A DNA stretch of 64,000 nt from positions 668,938-732,937 of the forward strand of contig BAAHQB010000084.1 of NCBI GenBank assembly GCA_054601695.1, in the 5' to 3' direction. Within the stretch, counting starts at the first letter, position 1. Every line of letters starts with the position of its first letter. Below, piece by piece: positions 1 to 55,012 of the stretch. The notes under the pieces were generated by a model. It had not been told where the DNA came from and did no database searches. It worked only from the letters and a program-made list of their open reading frames with translations. The stretch comes from Amorphochlora amoebiformis (Eukaryota > Cercozoa > Chlorarachniophyceae). Position numbers and translations under genes: made by a program.

Positions 1-11415
<11,415 letters not shown>

Positions 11416-11439
11416 GCTGTCCCTTCCCATAAGCTGAAG

Positions 11440-12164
11440 GGTCTTTTTGCCTTGGTATCTCATAGGATAGTTAGGTAGAATCGCCAAGATCTATCCACAA
11501 GCCTAAGGTTTGCGTAGATTTACCCAAATAATAATTATGAAACCGCCATAATCTCGGTTTCGTTGGGGAAAATGCTATTTATAAAGTTTTCTATTGGATG
11601 ATTCTCTTTTTTAAGGCGATTTTTCACATTCGATCCGAGCATGACGTTGAATAGATGTCACGCCGCCTCACGCGGCGTCACGCCAACTTGCGCCACGTGT
11701 CGATTGGGCGCGCCAATGATAGACATCATCTAGATTATCCGGTGGACATGCTATATTAATGTATCTTCATGTTGAGACTCGTGTGAACACTGGATGTAAC
11801 AACATATTTGATAATATCAATCCCCATTGGATATGTATGCACTACAATTGCAATACTTAATATGGTGATATCATTGGTAATCATCTGGCTGACATGTGAT
11901 AATCAACTATACGATGTATGTCATTTTTTTTTTATGTAGAAAATTGATACCATTTTCATGTGAATGACAAGTACATGTATTTTTCGTCGCCAACCCTAAA
12001 CATATGTTATAGATGTAGACTTAAAGCTTTATATAATCTAGATAATACACGTGATCATGGATTGTTGCCGTGACTGAAGTGAATTGAATGGTTATAATTA
12101 ATACAAAGCGAAGCCTGGCATGAAGACCTAGATAGATGATCATGCCCGCAGGCCCTCACCCTAA
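11440..12164. other. Upstream region of the secreted-protein gene, no gene seen
   Basis: AT-rich unique sequence with no convincing exon on either strand. It contains a short GC-rich patch near 11660-11715 with repeated CACGCC/CGCGGCG words. This should hold the promoter of the minus-strand gene starting at 11415; I see no clear TATA box. Confidence 0.4.
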
Positions 12165-12425
12165 CTTCTAGATGTTCTAGATGTTCTAGCTAGATGTTCT
12201 AGATGTTCTAGATGTTCTTCTAGTCTAGCTAGATGTTCTAGATGTTCTAGATGTTTTAGATATTCTAGAATCTAGATGTTCTGGATGTTCTAGATGTTCT
12301 AGATGTTCCAGATGTTCTAGATATTCTAGAATCTAGATGTTCTAGATGTTCTAGATGTTCTAGATGTTCTAGATGTTCTAGATGTTCTAGATGTTCTAGA
12401 TGTTCTGATGTTCCAGATGTTCTTG
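12165..12425. repeat. 9-bp minisatellite (GATGTTCTA)n
   Basis: About 25 tandem or near-tandem copies of GATGTTCTA with a few interruptions such as CTAGTCTAG and ATTCTAGAATCTA. It lies 5' of the secreted-protein gene and 3' of the neighbouring minus-strand gene. Confidence 0.9.
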
Positions 12426-12555
12426 ATTATAAACGACTCCTCTCACGACACGACTCACGACCGCATTTTTTCAAAGCCAAGATCAACCTGAGGAAAAACA
12501 ACGAAAGATTTTACTACGAGTTGGTTGGTTGGAGAGGGTGAGTGGTTAGTTAGCG

Positions 12556-15512
<2,957 letters not shown>

Positions 15513-15596
15513 ATTCTATTCCCCCCGTTTCGTCATGTTTGGAAGCATCGAAACCTACCTCGACTAGTCACTCGTTCTTGTATTTGTAACAATCAG

Positions 15597-28365
<12,769 letters not shown>

Positions 28366-28658
28366 TGACTACGACCTAATCTACCTAATACCCATATCCC
28401 ATTCATGCATCCTCCAGATCGTCACGGTAGCGTCCAGAGCTTGAGATACGATATTCAGCTAGTTAACATTGTACATGGATATCTGGAACATGTCACTAGA
28501 GTATATTTGTGTTACACTCATCATGACCGTCAGTACACTCATCATCATTCATTCAAATATACATCGATCCGTATATATATATATATATATATATAGATAT
28601 ATATACATATATATATATATATATACATTTAAATATATATCTAGTATATATATTCATA

Positions 28659-28696
<38 letters not shown>

Positions 28697-28708
28697 TATA
28701 TATGAATA

Positions 28709-28741
<33 letters not shown>

Positions 28742-28835
28742 TAATATTATGTATATACATATATATATACTGATATGTAGCTTACATATTAATTATATAC
28801 ACATAAATATGGACATATACTAGATATATGTTACG

Positions 28836-28880
<45 letters not shown>

Positions 28881-28960
28881 CATACTGGTATATATATATA
28901 TCTAGATATAGACCATGTATAGATATTTATTTATCATACATTCACTGTGATATGTACAAA

Positions 28961-29014
<54 letters not shown>

Positions 29015-29315
29015 TTATATATATATATATATATATATACTAGTACATAAATATTTATCTAGTTATGTACTACATGTATATAGTGTATATCGCTTATTAG
29101 ATATATACATATACTGATATATATACTGATACGTGATATATATACTGATATATATATATATATATAAATAAATATATATATATATCTTATATATATATAT
29201 ATATGTGTGTGTGTAAGATATATATATGTGTGTGTGTGTGTATTCATGATATATATATATATATAGTATATAATACTATATATAATATATACGTATACAT
29301 ATAAATTATCATATA

Positions 29316-29353
<38 letters not shown>

Positions 29354-29403
29354 TCTGTATATATATATACATATATGAAAATATATAAGTATATATCATG
29401 TTA

Positions 29404-29443
<40 letters not shown>

Positions 29444-29467
29444 ATACACATATATATATATATACAT

Positions 29468-29502
<35 letters not shown>

Positions 29503-29538
29503 CATGTTATATATATTTATAATATTATATATATCTAG

Positions 29539-29575
<37 letters not shown>

Positions 29576-29640
29576 TATACTAGTATATATATATCTAGAT
29601 ATACATACATCTAGATACATATATATATATATATATGATG
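28366..29640. repeat. Gene-free (TA)n region
   Basis: About 200 bp of unique sequence with repeated CATCAT, then about 1.1 kb of TA mixed with CTAGATATA words. No coding signal on either strand. Confidence 0.85.
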
Positions 29641-30505
29641 ATGATCTAGATGATATATCCTAGATATCATATCTAGATATATATACTATGATTGGTCTCT
29701 ACAGTCAACTAGTCTAGTAGTACTGACTAGACTAGGCTATAGTATAGGCTAGCACGGCTAGCTGTACGGCGATCTAGGCGATAGTCTAAATACTAGAGAT
29801 AGTCTCTAGGTCTAGATACTATGATATTTCCTAGATTTCGATCTAGATCTAGTAGATACTAAAGTCGAGTATAATCTAGATAATCTAGATAATGGCAATG
29901 ACGTCATTCTAACGTCATTCACTACGTCTAGTACGTCTAGTCTAGTAGTACGAATATGCACTGGCCGGCGTGTAAGACAATGTACTTTTATTGGACATCT
30001 AGATGCGTTATGTCTAGTATGTGGCGCAAGATTGTCTAGATTCTAGTTCTAGTAGTTGAACTAACCTAGCTAACAGGACATATCTAGCATATCCTAGCTA
30101 GCTTAGCCTAGAATATTAGAAGGCTAGAACTCAAAACTCTGGCGCTCGTACAGTGTAAGTCTTGCACTAGTTGTAGGTAGCTAGGGTAGGTAGATAAGCT
30201 AGATAAGAGAGCCCTTTTCAAGCTTTTGCCGCAGTCTGACTAGTACAACTACTAGAACTAGTCTAAATTTAGCCCTGGACTAGTGGAGCCTAAGTTGGCC
30301 GACATAATAGATGACGTCGATGAATGCGATATCGATGATATATCTAGTATATACGATATCGATGCACAGCCATACCATACTTGGTACACTGGTACGGGTA
30401 CCGTCCGAAAGTCCGTACTTATATCTTACGGAGCGGAAATAAGTAAGAACTAGCATCGATGACACAAGAAAGCACGAGAGACGAAGGACGCAAAATCCAG
30501 AGGAA
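29640..30505. other. CTAG-rich desert
   Basis: Unique-looking sequence unusually rich in CTAG and TCTAGA/ACTAGT palindromes. No exon recognised. Similar CTAG-rich stretches recur at 33230-33960, 38400-38900 and 62320-62560. Confidence 0.6.
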
Positions 30506-30509
30506 ACGC

Positions 30510-32085
<1,576 letters not shown>

Positions 32086-32131
32086 GAGTTTAGAGGTCAA
32101 AGTGTCAATACCAAGGGGGGGGCCCTTGGAG

Positions 32132-32735
32132 ATGTATCATGACGGTTTCATTTCTTATGAAACCCCGGGAATCTGGGGCTCCCCACCAGACACGTGCCTT
32201 CGGCGATGGGAGAAGGCAAAGGGCAACCGCGGTTTGCCAGGCCAAAGCGAGTATGTGAATACAAGATAGGGCGTGACGAGATGAGATCCAAGCGACTATG
32301 TCAGCGGGACGGCAGAGAGGAAAAGACTGTCAATTCGTATGTGGAATTCACCGCTAGGGCAGCCACTCTCGCCACTCTGTACAAAAGGGCAAAACGGGAC
32401 TCACCTGCTCGCAACAAGAGGAAACCCCGACCTCCGCGTAGACACCACTTTTTCGAGGCGCCCAGCCAGTCGTGGGTCATACATAAGGGGCAGGCTTCGA
32501 GGAGTATCCAGCCAGCTGGAAGAATGGCGACCACGGCAAGTTCATTGGCAACTATGGGACCACGTCGAGATTCATGCCGCCAAGCCTCCAAACTAGCATC
32601 TCATGCGATGAAGCAAAGGCAGGTTAGGATATATGCATGTTTTCGGATCAGGTGTTTGTTTCTCCACATATTATATACCCTCAAACCGATATGAGAGGGA
32701 AGGGACTGTGGATATAGTCAGTGAGTATAGGAGAG

Positions 32736-32802
<67 letters not shown>

Positions 32803-32804
32803 TA

Positions 32805-32835
<31 letters not shown>

Positions 32836-32956
32836 AAAATATATATATATATATGTGTATATATATATGTATATACATATATATATGTGTATAACATATA
32901 ATATATATATGTATATATATATATATGTATGTAATGTATATAATATAAAAAATATA

Positions 32957-32999
<43 letters not shown>

Positions 33000-33198
33000 A
33001 GACTTCCAGAGGGAAAAAGATGAGAGCAAAATGAATTGGAAAACATTACAAGATACGAGTCATACGAGTCTCGAGTGTTTTGAGTATGCCAACTTTCATC
33101 AAATGTTTTCATGCTGTACTCTGCGATTCAAACACCTTCATGTAGGCCGTGGAGTGTATGAGAAAGCTATACAAGGCCCACGTCTTGACCTAGCGTGA
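32132..33198 (+). CDS. Unrecognised plus-strand gene, partial model
   Basis: ATG at 32132 opens a coding-like frame ([20 protein letters not shown]) that stays open to 32267. A second exon, about 32494-32622 (acceptor GGGGCAG), encodes [20 protein letters not shown] then [12 protein letters not shown] last exon from 33146 (acceptor TTCATGTAG) is phase-consistent as [17 protein letters not shown] stop; the alternative frame, [15 protein letters not shown] stop, also looks natural. Intermediate splicing is unresolved and I do not know the family. The start codon lies 46 bp from the divergent start at 32085. Confidence 0.42.
32740..32995. repeat. (TA)n intron fill
   Basis: TA tract within the plus-strand gene. 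Confidence 0.85.
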
Positions 33199-33199
33199 A

Positions 33200-33383
33200 G
33201 CAGTGAAGTGAGTAGACTCTGGAGACTGACTGAACGGAACTGACGTGCAACTTAAGCTACCTTCTAGAGTAGAATCTAGACCTTGCACAAAAACAATTGT
33301 GCCAAAGGCTATACACAAGTTGACTGTATATACATGTACATACATGTACTAGATGTATATTCAGTTTTCATCTAATGTTTGTA

Positions 33384-33459
<76 letters not shown>

Positions 33460-33510
33460 GTATACATATCTAGTATATGTATATCACAGTGACTATGATA
33501 TAGTGAGATA

Positions 33511-33541
<31 letters not shown>

Positions 33542-33960
33542 TTACACACCCCAGATACTTTTGCTAGTACTAGTAGTATCTAGAGTATTCTAGAGTCAAT
33601 TAATATATAATGATCATTTCACTAGTCTAGTAGTTACATTCAGACTCTATTAGACACAAATACACACTTACGATCGGATAACATGTGCCTGCATGTGTCT
33701 AGTAGAAGATGAAAAAACAATCAAGTTATGGTCGCTGTGATACTGTGCTATATGCTAGATATGGTGTATTAATAATCCTCATGGTAAATGTTTTCTCAGT
33801 AATCTACTATTAAATCTAGTAATGAATATTATAAATTATAATCTGGAAGGCGTATACACATCCAGTCCATCCTGAGTGTCTAGAGTCTATATAGAGAGTG
33901 TCTCCTTCCAGATGCACGACTAGTCAGTCTCTCTAGTCGTAAGCGATATCGACAAGTTAG
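33200..33960. other. Convergent intergenic region
   Basis: Between the stop of the plus-strand gene near 33198 and the stop at 33964 of the minus-strand poly(A)-binding protein gene. Holds a (TA)n run at 33385-33450 and CTAG-rich sequence. No gene seen. Confidence 0.6.
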
Positions 33961-33963
33961 TAA

Positions 33964-34141
33964 CTAGGTGAATCTTCCCCTCCGTCTAGAGCGTACACCC
34001 GGTCGATTCGTACGTTTTGGAACTATGTTCAGCCGACGACCGTTCAATAATCTGGGTTACCCACTAAGCTTGTTTTATGCACATATGTATTCATATATGT
34101 GCAATAATATATGTATATATATATATATATTGTATGTATAT

Positions 34142-34176
<35 letters not shown>

Positions 34177-34255
34177 ATGTATATCCATATATATATATAT
34201 ATATATATATATGTATAAATATAAATATACGTTTATATATATATATATATGTATG

Positions 34256-34323
<68 letters not shown>

Positions 34324-34350
34324 GTATGTGCATATATGTGTATATACATA

Positions 34351-34387
<37 letters not shown>

Positions 34388-34485
34388 AAAACATATATAT
34401 ATATACATATATATATATATTATATATATATATGTATTAATGTATAAATACATGTAAATATATATACATACATATATATATATGC

Positions 34486-34556
<71 letters not shown>

Positions 34557-34595
34557 ATATATATATATATATTAATGCACAAATACACACACACA

Positions 34596-34626
<31 letters not shown>

Positions 34627-34642
34627 TCGTATACATCTATAC

Positions 34643-34675
<33 letters not shown>

Positions 34676-34737
34676 GTATATATATGTATATATATACATA
34701 TATATATACTATATATATACATACATATATATATATG

Positions 34738-34771
<34 letters not shown>

Positions 34772-35922
34772 CTAATATAGTATATATCACACACATACAT
34801 GTACATACACACACATTACATATATATATATATATATATACACTTATATTTCTATACAATATATATATATATATAGATACAATATATATACATATATATA
34901 TATATATATACATTTATACATACATATATATATATATAAAAAAATATATATATATATATATGTATATGGACGTGTGTTTTGTTTGCATGTTATTACGTAT
35001 TGTTAAGATTTAGAGCGTGTTGGACAGCAGTGTCCTCGACAAACTCCACGTAGGCGAAGCCCTTGGGTCCCTTCAATCCTTGTGGAATGGTTACCCTGTA
35101 TCGCATCAACCCCGACTCAAATTCGAAATTAAGACCCATGTGAAGCCTCAAATGATAACCTACGCACGCGAATGAGCATGATCTACTACAAGATTGCGTT
35201 TGTGTTTGAGGCACTTAGGCGTGTTTTGCTTGCGTTTGTGTTTGAGGCAATTAGGCGTCTTTTTCTTAGGTTCGTGTTTGAGGCACTTAGGCGTGTTTTG
35301 CTTGCGTTCATGTTTGAGGCACTTAGAAGTGTTTTGCTTGCGTTCGTGTTTGAGGCACTTAGGCGTCTTTTTCTTAGGTTCGTGTTTGAGGCACTTAGGC
35401 GTGTTTTGCTTGGGTTCGTGTTTGAGGCACTTAGGCGTGTTTTGCTTGGGTTCGTGTTTGAGGCACTTAGGCGTGTTTTGCTTGCGTTCGTGTTTGAGGC
35501 ACACAGGCGTCTAGTGCTTCCGTTCGGGTTTGAGGCACAGAGGAGTTTATGACTTGCAGTGGTACGCCTGGTGTTGGTACTGCTGTCGACCAGCGCAGTG
35601 TAGTGTACTGTACTGTACTGTAGTTTAGTGTAGTGTTGTGTAGTGTAGTTTTGTTTAGTTTTGGTGTAGTGTTGTGTAGTATAGTGCAGTTTTGTATGTT
35701 GCACCGTGTGATCGTCCCGCAGTCGGTAAACTTGTCCTCGAGGGTTTTGGTCGTCACCTAAACATCAACCCCAGATATTTTTTCAAACTAGAAACACTGG
35801 TGGAAATATATCTTTCGAAATAGATTTCCGATCGCTTTATATTCATGCATATATATATATTTATATAATATTTTCATATATATATATATATATATACATA
35901 TATATAATATATGTGTATGTGC

Positions 35923-35995
<73 letters not shown>

Positions 35996-36003
35996 ATATA
36001 TAT

Positions 36004-36048
<45 letters not shown>

Positions 36049-36079
36049 GTACATACATCTAAATGTATAAGAATATACA

Positions 36080-36116
<37 letters not shown>

Positions 36117-37669
36117 GGGTAGGACAAGGTTGTTTTACACCTCGTAGTCGACGTTGCCAACGTATATCGATCGCGCATCCATCTCTTCTGTGAACAACCG
36201 CACGTCACTTATGCCACCCTAGTTTTGTCCAAATCAATCTATCAGGACCATCAACCTACTTTCCAAAACCATCTGTCATCTGTCATCTGTGATCTGTGAT
36301 CTGTGATCTGTGATCTGTCATATGTGATCTGTGATCTGTGATCTGTGATCTGTCATCTGTCATCTATCATCTGTCATCTGTCATCTGTCATCTGTCATCG
36401 GTCATCGGTCAGGACCATGAGAATGAAGCGTGTGCACATGCGATTTGACAACGGATGTGATATGTTGATGGATGTGATTTGATGTATGCAACCTCCGTGA
36501 TGATGTTCTGGGTCCTCGCCGACTCGTTGCGAAGGCGATCTACGCGTTCGCTAAGTTTGTTGTACTTTGCCTTTAGCCCTTCCACCTGTTGCGTCTGAGG
36601 GGATGGTTCAACACGGAAAATGCTCTTAGTCCATTGCAGATACAAACAGAATGCGCTAAGAGGCGATGAAATTAAGCCCAATGCAGAGACAAGCAGAATG
36701 CGCTAAGAATGAGCACCAAATGCGATGCAATTAAGCCCAATACAGATACAAACAGAACGCGCTAAGAATGAGCACCAAATGCGATGCAACTGAGCCCAAT
36801 ACAGATACAAGCAGAATGCGCTAAGAATGAGCACCAAATGCGATGCAATTAAGCCCAATACAGATACAAACAGAACGCGCTAAGAATGAGCACCAAATGC
36901 GATGCAACTAAGCCCAATACAGATACAAACAGAACGCGCTAAGAATGAACACCAAATGCGATGCAACTACAGCACACCAAACCCCCTATCCCCAACTCCT
37001 CCAACAGGGGAGTAGTCTATGTCTCTCTAGCCTATAAATCTCCAACCCCCAATTCAACCAACACACACGAGTAGTCTATAGTTTTCCAACCCCCAACTCC
37101 CCCAACAGGGGTGGTCTAGTGTATCTTACCACTGTGTTGATCTCCTCACTGTGTCGATCGACTGAGTTTTAACAACCATACACCAAACATCACAAACAGA
37201 TCACAAGCGACTGAGTATTAACAACCATTCACCAAACGTCACAAACAGAGCATAAACAGATCACAAACGACTGAGTACTAGATCACAAACTGAGTATCAA
37301 TTAACAAGCATACCAAACGGATCACAAACAGATCACAAACGAAGATACTGTGACAAATTGTGTGTAGAGTAAGACCCAATTCTAACCTTCTAGCCATTAT
37401 ATGTGCACACGTTCACCGGACATGATAGAAGGTGGTTGGGGTCTCCGAAGATGGCAACATTTCAAGATAGCAAGATGGCAAGATGGCAAGATGGCAAGAT
37501 GGCAAGATGGCAAGATGGCAAGATGGCAAGATGGCAAGATGGCAAGATTGGCAACATCGCAACATGGCAACATGGCAACATGGCAACATGGCAACATGGC
37601 AACATGGCAAGATGACAAGGTGGCATACCTTCCGCTCCTCCTCTTAGTCGACCCGCCGTACTTACCCAT
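33964..37669 (-). CDS. PABPN1: Nuclear poly(A)-binding protein, PABPN1/Pab2 type (complete)
   Basis: Seven coding exons in perfect phase: 37669-37666, 37161-37130, 36594-36493, 36182-36141, 35757-35705, 35095-34997, 34051-33964, total 420 nt, 139 residues, TAG stop. The first coding exon is only ATGG before GTAAGT. Residues about 1-46 form the acidic coiled coil ([18 protein letters not shown]); residues 47 onward are one RRM: RNP2 IYVGNV, RNP1 KGFAYVEF, then [16 protein letters not shown], the diagnostic PABPN1 end of the RRM. The family binds nuclear poly(A), stimulates poly(A) polymerase and sets tail length. The usual C-terminal RG-rich domain is cut to about ten residues (RSRRRGRFT). Intron sizes run from about 500 to about 950 bp apart from shorter ones of about 300-540 bp. 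Confidence 0.88.
34080..34960. repeat. Long (TA)n tract, last intron of the poly(A)-binding protein gene
   Basis: TA with short GTAT islands between exons 34997 and 34051. Confidence 0.9.
35205..35545. repeat. 36-bp minisatellite
   Basis: Nine copies of a 36-bp unit with CTTAGGCGTGTTTTGC and GTTCGTGTTTGAGGCA, intronic in the poly(A)-binding protein gene. Open in several frames because 36 is a multiple of 3; not coding. Confidence 0.93.
36255..36410. repeat. CTGTGAT/CTGTCAT microarray
   Basis: About 20 copies of a 7-bp word, CTGTSAT, intronic in the poly(A)-binding protein gene. Confidence 0.9.
36640..36970. repeat. About 59-bp minisatellite
   Basis: Five to six copies of a unit with AACGCGCTAAGAATGAGCAC and ATGCGATGCAAYTAAGCCC, just upstream (minus strand) of exon 36594-36493. 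Confidence 0.9.
37161..37340 (-). repeat. Imperfect array with repeated 3' splice sites
   Basis: On the minus strand the true acceptor AAAACTCAG/TCG of the 37161-37130 exon is echoed upstream at about 37212 (AATACTCAG/TCG), 37272 (AGTACTCAG/TCG) and 37290 (GATACTCAG/TTT), in units of roughly 20-60 bp that also share ATCTGTTTGTGA. Confidence 0.78.
37452..37620. repeat. 8-bp arrays (GATGGCAA)n then (CATGGCAA)n
   Basis: About ten GATGGCAA units followed by about seven CATGGCAA units, inside intron 1 of the poly(A)-binding protein gene. Long frames here are shadows. Confidence 0.92.
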
Positions 37670-37670
37670 C

Positions 37671-38830
37671 TGCACCCTGAGAAATATCGGCCTCGGGAAA
37701 CACGGCTACGGTATCTCTGTATATTGCTCAATCCATAACCCGCTCTATTCCCGGATCCATCGCCGCCGTGGCCGAGCAAACCCACGGCTGTCAAAACCAG
37801 AACGACAAACCCCATCCCGGAATTCAGACACGTGTTATCCTGCCGAAGAGATAACATCATTGGCTTCCGAAGTCTTTCTTCGGTCTGACTTCGTCGGAAT
37901 GGGATTCTATAGGGTTGGGATTCTTGGAGTGATGGAGAGTATGCTATTGGAGACCAACAAAAACAAACGCATGCAACCCAGATTCTCGAGTCCACCAACA
38001 GTCAATGCCCATGCCCACTATCTGTGAAACTACACACCAATGCACGATACGCTTTGGGTATCCATCCGATGATCAACGATCGCGCGAAAAGATGTGGACG
38101 CACCAATGTGTACGATATCGAATTATCGAATCGCATTGCGTATCGCTATCACTTTTCTATATTCTAATATCGCCTTGGTTGCATATCTCTCTTAGCTAGC
38201 ATTGAAATAATGTCTGCTTGGCATATTGTTATGAGTTATATTCAACATTCTAATGTAGGCGTGAGAATGAACGAATAGCTCGAAGCATTAGTCATTATCA
38301 TAAACGTATGTCACATCATGGATTCCAACCCTACCGTCACAATATTAGAATCAGGTGGAAGAAATACTGATTATTGTAAATTTGTAATGCAATTGTACAT
38401 GTATTTCGTCATCCGCACAATATTAACTAGTAGAACTAGTACAACCATGCGGATCCTCCCGGGGCAGTAGTATTGAGTATACATGTATCAATCCAGTGGA
38501 CTGGGTCTAGTGGGTAGCTGAGTTAATTCATAATTTCTTGTTCGACTCTTGAAAGTCCGACGTAACTCGATCTTACCTAGTTACTAGAGTTATAAAAATC
38601 ATTACACAAGACAAGTCTAAAGCCTAAGTTAGGTGTACAATTATACTAGATCTGGTAGATGTACTAGTGTAGTATACGGCATGCAATGAATATTATGTAA
38701 CTTCAATCTACTCTAGCAACAGAATCGAATTCTGGAATTCTAGGAATTGTTTTGCTAGGAACGAATAATTAAAATAAACTAGTAAAGTGCAGCAATGATT
38801 CTAGTGATGCGTGGGTCACATCTAGACATC
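37671..38830. other. Upstream region of the poly(A)-binding protein gene
   Basis: 37671 onward should be 5' untranslated region and promoter. 37680-38000 is open on both strands but without splice or domain support. 38200-38830 is AT-rich and CTAG-rich with no gene seen. Confidence 0.4.
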
Positions 38831-38833
38831 TAC

Positions 38834-39199
38834 CTAGCCACGGCCCAATTGACGTCTAATTCTAGATGTCCTAGATGCCGAGCTATCTGCGCGATCGACA
38901 GAGTCTCTAGAATCTACCCGATATCGTCTAGATCGTTTCCTCATTGATCCACGATATGATGATTCACGGTATGATCCACGATATGATGATTCACGGTGTG
39001 ATATCCGATGAGGTCCCGGATGAGATCCAAGCTGTGATCCACGATGTGATCCACGATCTACACGATGTGATCCACGATCTATATCATGTGATCCACGATC
39101 TACACGATGTGACCCACTGTGATGCGAGTGAGCGTCGAGACCGTAAGCGTGATGTGATCGTATATGTGATCCCCGCCGTGATGACTGGAATCGCACGCT
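38834..39199 (-). CDS. Terminal exon of an Arg/Ser/His-rich (SR-like) protein
   Basis: A 366-nt exon with acceptor AATAATACAG, open to TAG at 38834, 121 residues. It is built of RGSH and DRGSH repeats (SHRVDRGSH), then [17 protein letters not shown], then an RS-type tail ([15 protein letters not shown]). This is the composition of RS domains of splicing factors. The repeats come from a degenerate GATCCACGAT array on the plus strand. Upstream exons are not fixed; the charged exon at 40441-40831 may belong to the same gene. Confidence 0.5.
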   Translation of the reverse strand, partial: SVRFQSSRRGSHIRSHHAYGLDAHSHHSGSHRVDRGSHDIDRGSHRVDRGSHRGSQLGSHPGPHRISHRESSYRGSYRESSYRGSMRKRSRRYRVDSRDSVDRADSSASRTSRIRRQLGRG

Positions 39200-39229
39200 C
39201 TGTATTATTTGCATGTATACAAACACGCA

Positions 39230-39262
39230 CAAATATATGTATATATATACACACACACACAT

Positions 39263-39343
<81 letters not shown>

Positions 39344-39416
39344 CACACATCTATATATTATACACAGACACATATAATACATATATATGTTCTACATTTC
39401 CTATATATATACATAT

Positions 39417-39468
<52 letters not shown>

Positions 39469-39613
39469 CAAAACACAAGAGGTGTATAGATCTACACATA
39501 TATAAACACTTATCATATTTCAATATACGATTTATATTAATATATATATATATATAATATATATATATATATATAATATATATATATATATATCTACCTG
39601 TACATATATTAAA

Positions 39614-39663
<50 letters not shown>

Positions 39664-39687
39664 TATATATATAGGTGTATATAGATT

Positions 39688-39730
<43 letters not shown>

Positions 39731-39793
39731 GTATGAATATACACACATATATACACACATAGATATATATATGTGTATATATGTATATATATA

Positions 39794-39849
<56 letters not shown>

Positions 39850-39871
39850 CACACACACGAATACCTATACA

Positions 39872-39911
<40 letters not shown>

Positions 39912-40025
39912 TATATATTTATGTATGTATATACATGTATATGTGTATATATGTGCATATATATATATATATATCTATATATATATATATATATATATTT
40001 AATATAATATATACACATTTCATTG

Positions 40026-40087
<62 letters not shown>

Positions 40088-40156
40088 CATGTATATGTCT
40101 ATATCTTTATTTATGTACATACATATACATACCTGCAAAAAAATGTACATACGTAA

Positions 40157-40224
<68 letters not shown>

Positions 40225-40304
40225 ATATATGTATATATATATATAATGATAATAATAATAATGTACACATACAATATATGATATGAACGCACACACACAC
40301 ATAT

Positions 40305-40351
<47 letters not shown>

Positions 40352-40400
40352 CATAGTAATAGTAATATATACATACAATATATGTGTAATAATATGTGTA
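39230..40400. repeat. Long (TA)n tract
   Basis: TA with GT and CATACA islands between the SR-like exon and the charged exon. Confidence 0.9.
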
Positions 40401-40440
40401 TCTATATTTGATGTACATGTATGTAGGTTGTTAGTTGTAG

Positions 40441-40831
40441 CTACGTATCTATAGGTTGGAATAGAATGATTTCTGAGTTTCGTTGTAGTGTTATTTGGAC
40501 CTCCGTTAGCGTGTCTCCTTGTTGCTGTCCGTGTCCGTGTTTTGCTCTGTTTTTGTCCTCGTGTTTTAGTCTGGTTTTGTCCTCGTGTTTTGGTCTGTTT
40601 TTGTCCTCTTTCTCTTTCTCTTTCTCTTTCTCTCCTGTCGATCTTGACGCGTCCAGACGGCGCCGTCGTGTGTCGTGCTTGCCCTGTTTGTTGACCTTAA
40701 GCGTGTTGCTCTGTGACATATTGGCCTGAGGCAAGGCATGTTGACCTGAGGTATGTTGACCTGAGGTATGTTGGCCTGAAGCATGTTGGTTTTGGGTGTG
40801 TCGCTGTCGTTGTCTTGGTACGAAGCCGAAG
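40441..40831 (-). CDS. Charged Lys/Glu/His/Gln-rich exon
   Basis: Acceptor TTTTACTCACAG at 40832. Two frames look coding: one ends at 40441 (EKEKEKEKEDKNRPKHEDK, then EVQITLQRNSEIILF), the other, which is phase-compatible with the exon 42253-42047, begins SASYQDNDSDTPKTN and ends near 40566. The exon starts with 15-bp repeats, CTCAGGTCAACATAC, that contain both a possible donor and acceptor. I cannot choose the frame. Confidence 0.45.
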
Positions 40832-40939
40832 CTGTGAGTAAAACATGTTATACACATTCATCGTCGCCCACATAAACACTAGAAATATTCACAATATGCA
40901 TATTGTTTTGATATATTTTAAATAAATTTCATAGATACG

Positions 40940-42000
<1,061 letters not shown>

Positions 42001-42046
42001 TATATGTGTACATTTATGTAGAATATTAATTGTTTGAGGGTGTTAC

Positions 42047-54416
<12,370 letters not shown>

Positions 54417-54639
54417 CTAAAACACCAAAGTGATACCATTCAAAACACGTCTATCAAGTCACAAAAAACCTCCCGAACAGATATCAGGACAACATCTTCT
54501 ACTGACAAGAACTCTCTAAAACACACATCAGGACAACATTTCTCACAATGGATACACAAAAAAAATAGTGAGAGAATTGTGAGTGGAAAGACAAGTGAAA
54601 CATAACAGAGATAGGCTTCAAAACACATGAGAAAGGAAA

Positions 54640-54770
54640 CTCCCAAATGGTACGTGTGAAAACGGAAGCCCCAGATGGTATATATGAAAACGGACACAAA
54701 TAGTACATGTGAAAACGGAAGGCACAAATGATGCATGTGAAAACGGAAGCCACAAATGATTCATCATAAG
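54640..54770. repeat. 27-bp minisatellite
   Basis: Four to five copies of ACATGTGAAAACGGAAGGC plus CACAAATGG, between exon 54416-54363 and the signal-peptide exon. Confidence 0.85.
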
Positions 54771-55012
54771 ATACACAAAAGAAATACTTATGATTGTATC
54801 GGGTAAAAAAAATTGGATTACAATGAGAGAATTGTGGATGTTCTGGTCCTGTTGTGTGATGTGATGGATCATTCCCAGTGGCATCGCCATGATTGGCACC
54901 GCCATCATTGGAAACATAGCCATCATTGGTATCACTGCCATCATTGGTATCATTGCTATGATTGCCATCAGTGCTATCGTTAGTATCATTGTCATCACCG
55001 CCGTTACTGCAC

